A stretch of DNA of 64,000 nt, taken from assembly GCF_900167255.1 (NCBI RefSeq), contig NZ_FUYB01000003.1, forward strand, positions 124,001 through 188,000. The letters are read 5' to 3'. Positions 1 through 8,718 of the stretch are shown here, one piece after another. The stretch comes from Thiothrix eikelboomii (GTDB lineage Bacteria > Pseudomonadota > Gammaproteobacteria > Thiotrichales > Thiotrichaceae). The notes below the pieces were generated by a model. That model made no database searches. It was not told where the DNA came from and saw only the letters and a program-made list of their open reading frames with translations. The position numbers were made by a program, and so were the translations under genes. Numbering within the stretch: the stretch's first letter is position 1; each line of letters starts with the position of its first letter.

Positions 1-1520
1 ATACAGCCATAACCCCGATTATCCAACACCACTACGATCAATTTGCAGCCAAGCATCACACTGGTCGCCAGCTCAGAATTAAGCATCAAATACGAACCAT
101 CACCGACCACGACAATCACTTCGCGCTCTGGCTGTGCCATCTTCACCCCTAACCCCCCCGCAATCTCATAACCCATGCAGGAGAAACCATATTCAAGGTG
201 ATAACCATTCGCTTGATCAGTACGCCATAACTTATGCAATTCACCGGGTAAACCACCCGCTGCACAGACAACAATATCCGAAGCCTGCCCAGTACGCTTC
301 ACCGCCCCCAAGACTTGCGCATCAGAAGGTAACCCCGTGCGAGTGGGCGTGGATAACTCAGCAGCAGTGACTTGCTCATAATAAGCATTCCACTCTGCGA
401 TTGCGCTCTGCCCTTGAGCCAACCAAGTAGGATTTGCTTGCCAACCACTCAAACCCTCACTCAACTGCTGCAAACCGACCTTCGCATCTGCAATCAAACT
501 GAGTGCGTTATGCTTAATCGCATCAAATTTAGCCACATTGAGCTGAATTAACTTTAACTCTGGATGAGCAAACACCGTGCGGGAGGCCGTGGTAAAATCT
601 TGCAACCGTGTACCCATCGCCAATACCAGATCAGCCTCTTGTGCCAACTGATTGGCAGCACTACTACCTGTTACACCGATTGAGCCTACATAATTCGGAT
701 GATTCCAAGCCAAAGAGCCTTTCCCTGCTTGAGTTTCAGCGACCGGAAGATGATGAGCCTCCACAAAACTTTTCAGTTCAGTGGTGGCTTGTGCATACAA
801 AATTCCACCACCGGCAATCACTAAAGGTCGCTTGGCTTGTTGGATTGCAGCGAGGGCTGCCTGCAATTCACGCGCATCAGCCGGTGGACGGCGTGGATAA
901 TGTACCCGTTCAGCCAACCAGCTCAGTGGATAATCATAGGCTTCAGCTTGTACATCTTGCGGCAAAGCCAAAGTCACAGGACCACAGTTTTCTGCATCGA
1001 CTAGGGTTTGCATCGCAACTGGCAAACTCGTTATCAACTGCTCAGGGCGCGAGATACGATCAAAATAACGACTCACGGGGCGAAAGCAATCATTCGCACT
1101 GATCGTCGGATCACTAAAACATTCAATTTGTTGCAAGACAGGATCAGGGGTGCGATTTGCAAAAATATCCCCGGGCAACAGCAAGACTGGCAAACGATTT
1201 ACATGCGCTAAAGCGGCGGCCGTCACCATATTAGTCGCACCAGGGCCAATCGACGTGGTACAAGCCATCATTCGCTGGCGGTTATTAGCTTTAGCATAGG
1301 CAATAGCTGCATGCGCCATGCCTTGCTCATTGTGAGCGCGCAAAGTCGGTAAAGTCGCGCGGTATTGATAGAGTGCCTCCCCCATACCCGCGACATTCCC
1401 ATGCCCAAAAATCGCAAATACTCCTGCAAATAAAGGCAATTTTTGCCCATCGACCTCAGTATATTGCACACTTAAATACCGCACTAAAGCTTGTGCCATC
1501 GTTAAACGAAGGGTGCTCAT
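1..1520 (-). CDS. iolD: 3D-(3,5/4)-trihydroxycyclohexane-1,2-dione hydrolase IolD (C-terminus cut by window edge)
   Basis: Thiamine-diphosphate enzyme of inositol catabolism that opens the ring of trihydroxycyclohexane-dione to 5-deoxyglucuronate, in the cytoplasm. About 506 codons are present of a family length near 620; the reading frame runs off the left edge without a stop. The N-terminus reads MSTLRLTMAQALVRYLS. The pyrimidine-domain segment RAHNEQGMAHAA carries the expected catalytic glutamate. Near the edge a ThDP motif begins with VVGDGSYLMLNSE and ends around LDNRGYG. The start ATG at 1520 overlaps the iolC stop (ATGA), so translation is probably coupled. The order iolG-iolB-iolC-iolD supports the call. 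iolE or other iol genes may follow outside the window. Confidence 0.93.
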   Translation of the reverse strand, partial: MSTLRLTMAQALVRYLSVQYTEVDGQKLPLFAGVFAIFGHGNVAGMGEALYQYRATLPTLRAHNEQGMAHAAIAYAKANNRQRMMACTTSIGPGATNMVTAAALAHVNRLPVLLLPGDIFANRTPDPVLQQIECFSDPTISANDCFRPVSRYFDRISRPEQLITSLPVAMQTLVDAENCGPVTLALPQDVQAEAYDYPLSWLAERVHYPRRPPADARELQAALAAIQQAKRPLVIAGGGILYAQATTELKSFVEAHHLPVAETQAGKGSLAWNHPNYVGSIGVTGSSAANQLAQEADLVLAMGTRLQDFTTASRTVFAHPELKLIQLNVAKFDAIKHNALSLIADAKVGLQQLSEGLSGWQANPTWLAQGQSAIAEWNAYYEQVTAAELSTPTRTGLPSDAQVLGAVKRTGQASDIVVCAAGGLPGELHKLWRTDQANGYHLEYGFSCMGYEIAGGLGVKMAQPEREVIVVVGDGSYLMLNSELATSVMLGCKLIVVVLDNRGYGC

Positions 1521-3466
1521 GCTGCTAACTCCTGTGATGCAATCTGGGATGCACGACTCGCACGCCAAGCTGCAATCAATTGCACATAATTCTCGCCCAC
1601 GCTTTGAATCAGTGCTTGGTCATCCAGTTGCTTCGCTAACCATGCATGGCTTGGCTCAGCAAATAAACTGCGCCCGACCGTAAAACCTTTGCAAATCGAA
1701 TATTGGGCTGCGATTTGGAAGGAAGCGATTAAACTCTCAATACTCGCCCCCAAACCCAACATCACCACCCCATGACAATAGGGATCACGGGCAGGGATTA
1801 ATTGGCTCAGTTTCTCCCAACTAGCAGCCGATTGGGGTGGCAATTTCCACCAATCAGGAAACACCTCAAGATTATATAAGCGCTCTAAAGCGAGCACTGC
1901 TAACTCATCATTTGGCGTACTCGACAGCGGCGGAATCAGCTCTAATAACAATTCATGCCCACTGGTTTGGCAGGCCGCGAATAACTCTTGAATTTGGCGT
2001 TCTTGCTGTAAGCGTAAACCTAGTTCATCATCGGTGTGATAAAACACCAAGCACTTCACAATATGCTCTAAAGGCCAGTTGATTAAGCGTGAACCAATCG
2101 AGCGCCCACCTTCCAATTCAATAGGGCGTGACGCGGGTAATTCGACTGGCCGCCCAATCCACCAATTGCGCCCCGTGACATCATTGAGTGCATCTTGTCC
2201 ATAGGTATCATCAATCAACACCCCCCCGGATTGTGCGGCTAACTGTGTCTTTTGCATGGCATATTCGACCGACTTCACTAATAAGCGCTTGAGGGTTTTA
2301 ATTCGGGCAGGGTCAGCCCCCACCGATACCGCCGCCTCATAGAGTTGCTTACGATGATCAAAGGCCAAGACACAAATATCGGGGCGGGAGGCGGGTTTGC
2401 GGGTCGTGACCCTATGTAATTGATTGAGTTTTCTGTCTTGATCCGGGTGTGGAATCGAAGCAGAATTTTTTAGGTAGTAAAATAACTCTGCTTCACTGGG
2501 AATAGCGGGTGCACAACCATGCCGCGACACCACCAAAGCCCCACAAGCATTCGCATAGGCGGTACAAGTTTCATACGACTCACCGCGTAGCCAACCGCGT
2601 AAAAAGCCCGACATAAAAGCATCACCTGCACCCAAGACATTGAGCACGTCAACACGCACCCCTTGATAGAGCTTAAACTGTTCACTGCTATTTGGAATTT
2701 CGCCATCAAGTACCGTACAACCGAGAGGGCCGAGTTTCAAAACCAGAGTGGCCTTGCTCAAAGCACGAATCTGTTTCAAGGCGGTAATAGTATCCGTACT
2801 ACCACCAGCAATATGGATTTCCTCTTCCGTGCCGACAATCAAATCACAATCAGAAAGAAGCGTCTGGAGGTGTTGCGTCACGCCCAAGGAGGAGATAAAA
2901 CGTGTCTCACCATCCCCCAGACTAGTTAAGCCCCAAAGCACGGGGCGATAGTCGATATCCACAATAATCTTAGTGCCTGCGGCTTTGGCGTATTCCATCG
3001 CAGTCTTACTTGCGCGATAGGTGGATTCGGTAGAGAAATGCGTACCTGTAATCAAGAGCGCTTGGCTGGATGCAATGAAAGCAGGATCAATATCCTCCGC
3101 ACTCAATGCCATATCCGCACAATCGCTCCGGTAAAAAATCAGTGGGAAGGTTTCACGGTCTTTAATCCCTAAAATAACCAGACCCGTTAGGCGCTGTTTA
3201 TCAGTAACCACTTGGGAAACATCCACACCTACACGGGCTAATTCTTCACGGACAAAGCGCCCCATGTGTTCATCGCCCACACGGGTAAGCATAGCCGAAT
3301 TTAAGCCCAAGCGAGCGCAACCATAAGCAATATTCGCTGAAGATCCGCCTAAATACTTAGCAAAACTCCCCATATCTTCTAAACGGCTACCAATTTGCTG
3401 ACCGTATAAATCGACGGCTGCACGGCCTAAACAAATCACATCGCGGATTTTCGTCGGTGTATTCAT
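1517..3466 (-). CDS. iolC: Bifunctional 5-dehydro-2-deoxygluconokinase / DUF2090 aldolase-type protein (IolC-IolJ-like fusion)
   Basis: A 649-residue cytoplasmic protein. Residues about 1-320 are a PfkB-family sugar kinase: glycine-rich LGGSSANIAYG near the start and the signature NVLGAGDAFMSGFLRG with the catalytic Asp of GAGD. This domain phosphorylates 5-dehydro-2-deoxygluconate. Residues about 340-640 are the DUF2090 domain (starting near RPDICVLAFDHRKQL), which database pipelines usually name 5-dehydro-2-deoxyphosphogluconate aldolase. One polypeptide could therefore cover two consecutive steps. A start at 3481 adds five residues; 3466 is preferred because it gives the same 4-bp ATGA overlap with iolB that iolD has with this gene. 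The aldolase assignment rests on family naming, not on catalytic residues I can verify. Confidence 0.92.
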   Translation of the reverse strand: MNTPTKIRDVICLGRAAVDLYGQQIGSRLEDMGSFAKYLGGSSANIAYGCARLGLNSAMLTRVGDEHMGRFVREELARVGVDVSQVVTDKQRLTGLVILGIKDRETFPLIFYRSDCADMALSAEDIDPAFIASSQALLITGTHFSTESTYRASKTAMEYAKAAGTKIIVDIDYRPVLWGLTSLGDGETRFISSLGVTQHLQTLLSDCDLIVGTEEEIHIAGGSTDTITALKQIRALSKATLVLKLGPLGCTVLDGEIPNSSEQFKLYQGVRVDVLNVLGAGDAFMSGFLRGWLRGESYETCTAYANACGALVVSRHGCAPAIPSEAELFYYLKNSASIPHPDQDRKLNQLHRVTTRKPASRPDICVLAFDHRKQLYEAAVSVGADPARIKTLKRLLVKSVEYAMQKTQLAAQSGGVLIDDTYGQDALNDVTGRNWWIGRPVELPASRPIELEGGRSIGSRLINWPLEHIVKCLVFYHTDDELGLRLQQERQIQELFAACQTSGHELLLELIPPLSSTPNDELAVLALERLYNLEVFPDWWKLPPQSAASWEKLSQLIPARDPYCHGVVMLGLGASIESLIASFQIAAQYSICKGFTVGRSLFAEPSHAWLAKQLDDQALIQSVGENYVQLIAAWRASRASQIASQELAA

Positions 3467-4260
3467 GGGTGCAGCATCCATTCATGAGCTGGGTGATTCT
3501 TAAAAACCCAGCGGCGCGTCGGACCCGCCATTACATTCAAATAATACGAATCATAACCATGCGCTGCTGCCACCGGATGATAACCACGCGGCACCAACAC
3601 TACACAACGATCTTCCACCGCCATCGTTTCATCGAGATCTAGCTCATCGGTAAACACCCGTTGAAAGCAAAAACCTTGTGATGGGTTAAGCCGATGATAA
3701 TAGGTTTCCTCTAAGAAGCTTTCGTGTGGAAGATTATCTGCATCATGCTTATGTGGCGGATAGCTGGACCAATTTCCGGCTGGAGTTTTGACCTCGACCA
3801 CTAATAAGCTATCGGCTGGTTGATCTTGTGGCAGAATATTGCAGACATAGCGTGTATTACTGCCCTGCCCACGTTGCTCACGGCTCATAGTTTCGGGCTT
3901 AAGCCAGCGGGTGGGATGGTTGCCAAAACCCGGCGCGCTACAAACGGCCAACTCCACATCGGTATTGGCTTTCACCTGTACTGCTTCACCGTTTTTCACA
4001 TACACTGCATGTGGGGCGAGATCTTCAAACACATCCATGCGCTCGCCCACCGTGTTAAACTGCTGCTCGCCTGCTTGAATATCGGCAAGCCCAGCTAATA
4101 GCACTAAACATAATTCTTGATCGGATGCGGGCAGGTCTAAGGTCTGCCCGGCTTGCAGGTCATAAGCAGCAAAACCCACATAGCGCCACTGCGCATTGTC
4201 AGGGGTAATATGCTGATAACGACCCGTCGCATCCGGTTGTGGGCGGCGTAATAGGCTCAT
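3463..4260 (-). CDS. iolB: 5-deoxy-glucuronate isomerase IolB
   Basis: A 265-residue KduI/IolB-family isomerase converting 5-deoxyglucuronate to 5-dehydro-2-deoxygluconate, the step between IolD and IolC. It is a double-cupin metal enzyme. The likely metal ligands lie in YPPHKHDADNLPHESFLEE (histidines plus glutamate) and again around VLVPRGYHPVAAAHGYDSYY. Its length matches the family. The gene starts 12 bp downstream of iolG and its stop overlaps the iolC start by 4 bp. No anomalies were seen. Confidence 0.95.
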   Translation of the reverse strand: MSLLRRPQPDATGRYQHITPDNAQWRYVGFAAYDLQAGQTLDLPASDQELCLVLLAGLADIQAGEQQFNTVGERMDVFEDLAPHAVYVKNGEAVQVKANTDVELAVCSAPGFGNHPTRWLKPETMSREQRGQGSNTRYVCNILPQDQPADSLLVVEVKTPAGNWSSYPPHKHDADNLPHESFLEETYYHRLNPSQGFCFQRVFTDELDLDETMAVEDRCVVLVPRGYHPVAAAHGYDSYYLNVMAGPTRRWVFKNHPAHEWMLHP

Positions 4261-4272
4261 GACTCAAACTCC

Positions 4273-5265
4273 TTAGAGATCGACAGGCTGACCTGTTTTT
4301 AAGGATTGCACAGCGGCATCGGCTAAACGCAAAGCCGCTAAACCATCTTCCTCACTGGTCGCTGGCTTAGAGCCTTGTTGCAGGGCTGCCACAAAATGTG
4401 TTAACTCAATACGATAGGCATCGGCATAACGCTCAAGGAAAAAGAATTGTGGCTTCGCACCCATGACCCCCTCCGCACCTGCAAACTTCACGGTGTTTTC
4501 AAGCTGATTGCCTGCTTGCAACATACCTTTTTCACCGAAAGCTTCAATGCGTTGGTCATAACCATAAGTGGCACGACGGCTATTAGTAATAATCGCAATC
4601 GCCCCACTCTGAGTGCTTAAAGTAACACTGGCCGTATCGACATCACCCGCCTCACCAATCGCGGGGTCGACTAATACGCTCCCAGTCGCATACAAGCGAG
4701 TGGGCTCTTCGCCGAGTAACCAGCGTGCCATATCAAAATCATGGATCATCATATCGCGGAACAAGCCACCCGATACTTTGATGTATTCAGCAGGGGGCGG
4801 TGAAGGATCGCGGCTAGTAATAATCAGGGTTTCGAGCTTGCCAATCACCCCTGCTTCCATTTGCTTTTTCAGATAAGCGAATTGGGGGTCAAAGCGGCGA
4901 TTGAAACCGAGCATACAGGTAATGCCAGATGCTTGCACCGCAGCACTACAGGCCTCTGCACGCGCATAACTTAAGTCAATCGGCTTTTCGCAGAAGACAG
5001 GTTTGCCCACCGCTGCACAGCGTTCTAATAAAGGAGCGTGGGTATCTGTCGAACTAGCAATAATAAAAGCATCTACATTGGAGCTTGCAAACATCTCATC
5101 CAAACTAACGACTTTAGCAGCGAATTTATCGGCAATTTTTTCAGCCGCAGCGGGCAACACATCGACCACTTCAGTAATCCGTGCACCGGGGACGGCTTGT
5201 ACCGCTAAAGCATGTACTTGCCCAATACGGCCTGCACCAATCAAACCAAAACGAACCTCTGCCAT
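4273..5265 (-). CDS. iolG: Inositol 2-dehydrogenase IolG
   Basis: A 330-residue GFO/IDH/MocA-family NAD-dependent dehydrogenase oxidising myo-inositol to scyllo-inosose, the entry step of the pathway. The N-terminal Rossmann motif is GLIGAGRIGQVHA. The EKPIDLS segment matches the family's conserved EKP lysine, and MMIHDFDMARWLLGEEP carries the catalytic histidine/aspartate region. The start at 5265 is preceded by a strong ribosome binding site (AGAGGAGA). It is the first gene of the minus-strand unit iolG-iolB-iolC-iolD. An operator-like palindrome about 53 bp upstream resembles those before iolA and ibpA. Confidence 0.94.
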   Translation of the reverse strand: MAEVRFGLIGAGRIGQVHALAVQAVPGARITEVVDVLPAAAEKIADKFAAKVVSLDEMFASSNVDAFIIASSTDTHAPLLERCAAVGKPVFCEKPIDLSYARAEACSAAVQASGITCMLGFNRRFDPQFAYLKKQMEAGVIGKLETLIITSRDPSPPPAEYIKVSGGLFRDMMIHDFDMARWLLGEEPTRLYATGSVLVDPAIGEAGDVDTASVTLSTQSGAIAIITNSRRATYGYDQRIEAFGEKGMLQAGNQLENTVKFAGAEGVMGAKPQFFFLERYADAYRIELTHFVAALQQGSKPATSEEDGLAALRLADAAVQSLKTGQPVDL

Positions 5266-5317
5266 AACATCTCCTCTAAATTTTAGTGTTGGATATGGCA
5301 GAAGTATAAGCCAAAAT

Positions 5318-5331
5318 AGAATAATTATTCC
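5318..5331 (-). promoter_or_regulatory. Putative inositol-regulator operator upstream of iolG
   Basis: On the minus strand this reads GGAATAATTATTCT, a near-perfect palindrome of the form GGAA-N6-TTC. Related sequences occur before iolA (26056-26069) and ibpA (29263-29276 and 29293-29306). A GGAA-N6-TTCC motif has been reported for RpiR-type IolR in rhizobia. The likely ligand here is the RpiR-type regulator at 23610-24467; that link is inference. Confidence 0.55.
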
Positions 5332-5392
5332 AGTTATTTTAAATTAAGAAATAAATTTTCTATTTTAGTCGTTAGCCAGCTTAGCCAGAGGT

Positions 5393-7333
5393 TTAGAACA
5401 TCCTTTGCCTTGAGTTTGAGCGCTTACTATCAAGCTCCGCTGTACAAAAACAATGCACGATGGTACTAAATGGCTGATCAGGCTTCAGTAAACGTTTGAA
5501 TTGCAGTACGTCGGCCTGCAGGGTGCTGAATTCAGCGGGCAACTGACTAGGAGCTAGCCATTCGGGTAAATAAGCCTGAATGTCGCTGAACAATTGTGCA
5601 CCCCATAGTTTCTCAAGCAACCAACTGTATTCACTCTCGTCCGATTCGATATAACGAGCGGGCGTTTTTTCATCTAAATTAGCTAACTGCTTAGCGGTTG
5701 AGAGAGCGGCTTGCAACCCGCCTAAAGCATCTACTAAGCCACGATCGAGGGCTTGCCTTCCTGTCCAAACTCGCCCTTGTGCCACGGCATTCACTGCCTC
5801 TACACTCATATTGCGGGCTTGGCTGACATGCCCCAGAAAGTTTTTATAAGTAGCTTGGATATTAGCGGCCAACAGCCTTTCAAAACGTGGATCGAGTGGC
5901 TTGAGGGGATCACCGGCTGTTTTTAACCAAGTGGTCGCATAGCCCCCTTGATGCACCCCCAATTTATCCATCAAACCTTCGAGAGTTGGAAATAAGGTAA
6001 TCACACCAATGGAACCAGTAATGGTTGCTGCATCGGCATAAATTTTGTCAGAGGCGGTCGCAATCCAATAGCCTCCTGAAGCGGCAACATCCCCCATCGA
6101 CACGACAACAGGCTTCCCCGCCTCACGGGCAGCCGCTAATTCACGACGAATTAATTCTGAGCCAAATACTGCACCACCGGGGGAGTTAACTCGCAAGACA
6201 ATCGCTTTAATCGTCTCATCTAAGCGCGCCTTGCGCACCAAAGCGGCTGTTGATTCACCACCGATCGTCTGGCGTGGTGCTGTACCATCAATAATCTCAC
6301 CCTCAGCAACAATAATACCGACACCTGCGCCACTATTGATGGGTTGAGCGACATTGGCTAGATAAGCCTCATAATTAACTTGGCGGAAAGTGTGGTTGTC
6401 AGTATCTTCAGCCCCAGCTTGAATAAACTCATCGCGGACTTGTTGAATATCTTTTAAGCCTGTGACTAAGCCTTGATCTAAGGCCATTTTGGCCAAATCC
6501 CCACCTGCTGCTTCTAAAGGCTCGGGTAAGGCATTGATCAATTGCATGATTTTGCCCTTGGGTAGCTCACGCGCCGCTTCCAGCTCGCTGGTCACTAATG
6601 ACCATAGATCATCCAATAAATAAGCCGAAGCCTCCAAGGTAGCCGTAGAAGGCGCTTTATCGGTAAATTGCTCCGCCATATTTTTATACGGGCCGGTACG
6701 CACCACATGCACCTTGACACCCGCTTTTTCTAGAGCTTCAGCATAGTAACTACTCTCCCCCCCCAAACCATCTAGCATCACGACACCTGCTGGATCAAGT
6801 AAGACTTCATTCGCTTGTGCTGCCAAGAAATATTGTGCTTGCGAATAGTGACTCCCCCAAGCAATCACGGGTTTGCCTGAGGCTTTGAACCCCTGCAAAC
6901 CGGCAGCCACATCACGTAAAGAAGCCAAACCGCCGCCCGCAAAATCATCAAGCTTGAGTAAAATACGGGTAATATTCGGGTCGTCGGCCGCTGCTTTCAA
7001 AACCGCTAAAACATCACGTAATTGGACTTCGCTAGTCAATTCACCACTCGTTGCCAATGACAACAGTGAATCATCTGGGGTACTTTTTTCTTCGACCAGC
7101 TGACCTTTTAAGTCCAGAACTAAGGCAGTTTTATCCTTAAGGACTACCTGATCACTCGTGCAGGCTCTCAGCAATACAGATACGAGTGCCATTAAAACCA
7201 CTAAAGTGAGTAGATTAAAGACCCACCGACGAATAGTAGTCAACCAACGCCCTAAACCACTAAAAAAACGCCCAAGTAACCCTTGGCGAGGGGGCTGCTC
7301 TATCTGAACCTGCATCTTTGGTTGTCCATCCAT
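5393..7333 (-). CDS. sppA: Signal peptide peptidase SppA, 67K (protease IV) type
   Basis: A 646-residue inner-membrane serine protease that degrades cleaved signal peptides. The N-terminus has one membrane segment (FNLLTLVVLMALVSVLL, about residues 39-55), followed by two tandem S49 domains. The catalytic lysine lies in TGPYKNMAEQF (K217) and the nucleophilic serine in GDVAASGGYWIA (S419), matching the Lys/Ser dyad of the E. coli enzyme. An upstream in-frame TTG at 7402 was rejected in favour of the ATG at 7333; an ATG at 7315 is also possible. The gene is monocistronic and separates the iol genes from the secreted-protein block. The last 25 residues are Cys/Ser/Arg-rich and look unrelated to the catalytic domain. 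Confidence 0.93.
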   Translation of the reverse strand: MDGQPKMQVQIEQPPRQGLLGRFFSGLGRWLTTIRRWVFNLLTLVVLMALVSVLLRACTSDQVVLKDKTALVLDLKGQLVEEKSTPDDSLLSLATSGELTSEVQLRDVLAVLKAAADDPNITRILLKLDDFAGGGLASLRDVAAGLQGFKASGKPVIAWGSHYSQAQYFLAAQANEVLLDPAGVVMLDGLGGESSYYAEALEKAGVKVHVVRTGPYKNMAEQFTDKAPSTATLEASAYLLDDLWSLVTSELEAARELPKGKIMQLINALPEPLEAAGGDLAKMALDQGLVTGLKDIQQVRDEFIQAGAEDTDNHTFRQVNYEAYLANVAQPINSGAGVGIIVAEGEIIDGTAPRQTIGGESTAALVRKARLDETIKAIVLRVNSPGGAVFGSELIRRELAAAREAGKPVVVSMGDVAASGGYWIATASDKIYADAATITGSIGVITLFPTLEGLMDKLGVHQGGYATTWLKTAGDPLKPLDPRFERLLAANIQATYKNFLGHVSQARNMSVEAVNAVAQGRVWTGRQALDRGLVDALGGLQAALSTAKQLANLDEKTPARYIESDESEYSWLLEKLWGAQLFSDIQAYLPEWLAPSQLPAEFSTLQADVLQFKRLLKPDQPFSTIVHCFCTAELDSKRSNSRQRMF

Positions 7334-7382
7334 TGAAATAAACTTGGATTCTAGCCTAGCTTTAAGCCAGAAGCTCAGCAGA

Positions 7383-7413
7383 TTTCGTTTATTTTTCGTC
7401 AAAATTTCAGGAC
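7383..7413 (+). repeat. 11-bp tandem repeat element (TTTCGT type), left copy
   Basis: Three units start exactly 11 bp apart: TTTCGTTTATT, TTTCGTCAAAA and TTTCAGGACAA. The same arrangement, including the final TTTCAGGAC, occurs at 20893-20936 upstream of another small secreted protein. Direct repeats at 11-bp spacing are typical of OmpR/PhoB-type winged-helix binding sites. The element lies about 120 bp before the start at 7532 and about 50 bp before sppA on the other strand, so the controlled gene is not certain. Confidence 0.6.
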
Positions 7414-7531
7414 AAAATGGTGCGATCCACGGAAACTAAGGGTCATGAAACCTCAATCCCTAGCCAGTTTGCGAGCGTTTGGGTGATTAGGTTAAGTGAA
7501 ACAACGAGTGTCGTCAGTTCGGAGGGAAGCG

Positions 7532-7891
7532 ATGAACATCTTGATCAAACTACCGATAATTGCTTTATTATTGATACCTTCAATAGGAGCCGCTGACCGC
7601 TTTATTCATCAAGCTTTGCCTGAGTTAATAGTCGATAGCCAGTATAGTGCTGAATATTATGCGGATAATAGTTGCAAGGCCAATAAAAAACCCAGATCCA
7701 TCGGTTGCAAATTTACCTGCAAGCCCTGCCTTATTCCAGTTTGCAATAATGGTGTCTGGGAATTAGAACCACAAGACCCTCCTGATTCCTGCAATCCGCC
7801 TCGCATTCCAGTTCCTACCGAGAATATGACTTGCAAAATTAAAACCTATGAATTTTGCCCACCCTCATGTCATAGCTGCACACGTGAATAA
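7532..7891 (+). CDS. Small cysteine-rich secreted protein, unknown function
   Basis: A 119-residue protein with a clear signal peptide (MNILIKLPIIALLLIPSIGAAD, cleavage near residue 21). An upstream in-frame GTG at 7496 was rejected because a strong GGAGGG ribosome binding site sits directly before the ATG at 7532. The mature part has about twelve cysteines, many in CxxxC or CxxC spacing (GCKFTCKPC and CPPSCHSC near the end), and is proline-rich. Periplasmic or extracellular location with disulfides is likely. I recognise no family. It is the first of three same-strand secreted-protein genes and lies downstream of an 11-bp repeat element. Confidence 0.7.
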   Translation: MNILIKLPIIALLLIPSIGAADRFIHQALPELIVDSQYSAEYYADNSCKANKKPRSIGCKFTCKPCLIPVCNNGVWELEPQDPPDSCNPPRIPVPTENMTCKIKTYEFCPPSCHSCTRE

Positions 7892-7952
7892 TCATTCAGA
7901 GGTTTAAATGGCCCACCCAAGCTTAAGAAATTTTATCCATAAGGAATTTATT

Positions 7953-8615
7953 ATGAAAGCTCAATTATTATTGATTAGCTTGCTACTCAGTGGGTGTGAA
8001 TTAGCTTTAGCCGAAAGCTATGTCAATCATCCTTTGCCGCTAGGTGGTCAATGGAATAAGGGTGCTGAACTCATCATCCAAAATGGCACTAACCTAACCG
8101 TTTATATTGATCATAAAAAACGCGGCCCATTTAATGGCTCTTATTATAAATATCATAATGGTGAACATTTAATTTCTGTAGATTTTACAGATGCACCGGG
8201 TTGTTGTACAGGTCGGATTGATATGAATGGGCGAATCATTCAATGGAGTAATAACTCTCAATGGACGAAGGATGAATTTAAACCTGATCCAGTTGTGCCA
8301 CCACCGAGTTCCTCTAGAACTCCGCCTTCAAAAAGAACTTATCATGATGACAGGATTCAACTAAATGGCTATCGCTTGGATTGGTGCTTGCATCGTGGTA
8401 CTCAATGTGGCAAACCGGCGGCTGACTCTTGGTGTGCAGCCATAAAAGGCATCTATCAATGGCGATCCGTTCAGTTTACACAAGCGCCGGATATAGGAAG
8501 AATCGCCCCTACTTATATTTTAGGCGATAAAACCCTTTGCCAAGCCCCTTCTTGTGACGGTTTTGCATCTATTACTTGTGAACCTGTTCCGGGGGTTTTC
8601 ATTCATGACAATTAG
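7953..8615 (+). CDS. Secreted protein or lipoprotein, unknown function
   Basis: A 220-residue protein beginning MKAQLLLISLLLSGCELALA, which fits a lipobox (LLSG before Cys14) or an ordinary signal peptide cut after ALA. AAGGA precedes the chosen ATG; an earlier in-frame start at 7908 has a poorer context. The mature protein has two parts joined by a Pro/Ser-rich linker (about residues 110-125). The first is beta-rich with DAPGCCTGRIDMNGR. The second contains RLDWCLHRGTQCGKPAADSWC and three further cysteines, suggesting a disulfide-stabilised domain, possibly carbohydrate-binding. I could not place it in a family. The gene sits 61 bp after the cysteine-rich gene and 103 bp before the metalloprotease gene. 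Confidence 0.7.
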   Translation: MKAQLLLISLLLSGCELALAESYVNHPLPLGGQWNKGAELIIQNGTNLTVYIDHKKRGPFNGSYYKYHNGEHLISVDFTDAPGCCTGRIDMNGRIIQWSNNSQWTKDEFKPDPVVPPPSSSRTPPSKRTYHDDRIQLNGYRLDWCLHRGTQCGKPAADSWCAAIKGIYQWRSVQFTQAPDIGRIAPTYILGDKTLCQAPSCDGFASITCEPVPGVFIHDN

Positions 8616-8718
8616 TTTGATTAGTTTCCATTAAACTTGAAGAGGCTATTAATAATAAATAACCTATCTTCTATAAAAAATTTCCGAATAACTTTCTAAT
8701 TTTTTTGGGAGCTTATTA

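Noticed and set aside
608-1102. 164-codon plus-strand reading frame
   Set aside because: It is antisense to the clear iolD coding sequence, has no domain, and is rich in His, Pro and Ser as expected of a shadow frame.
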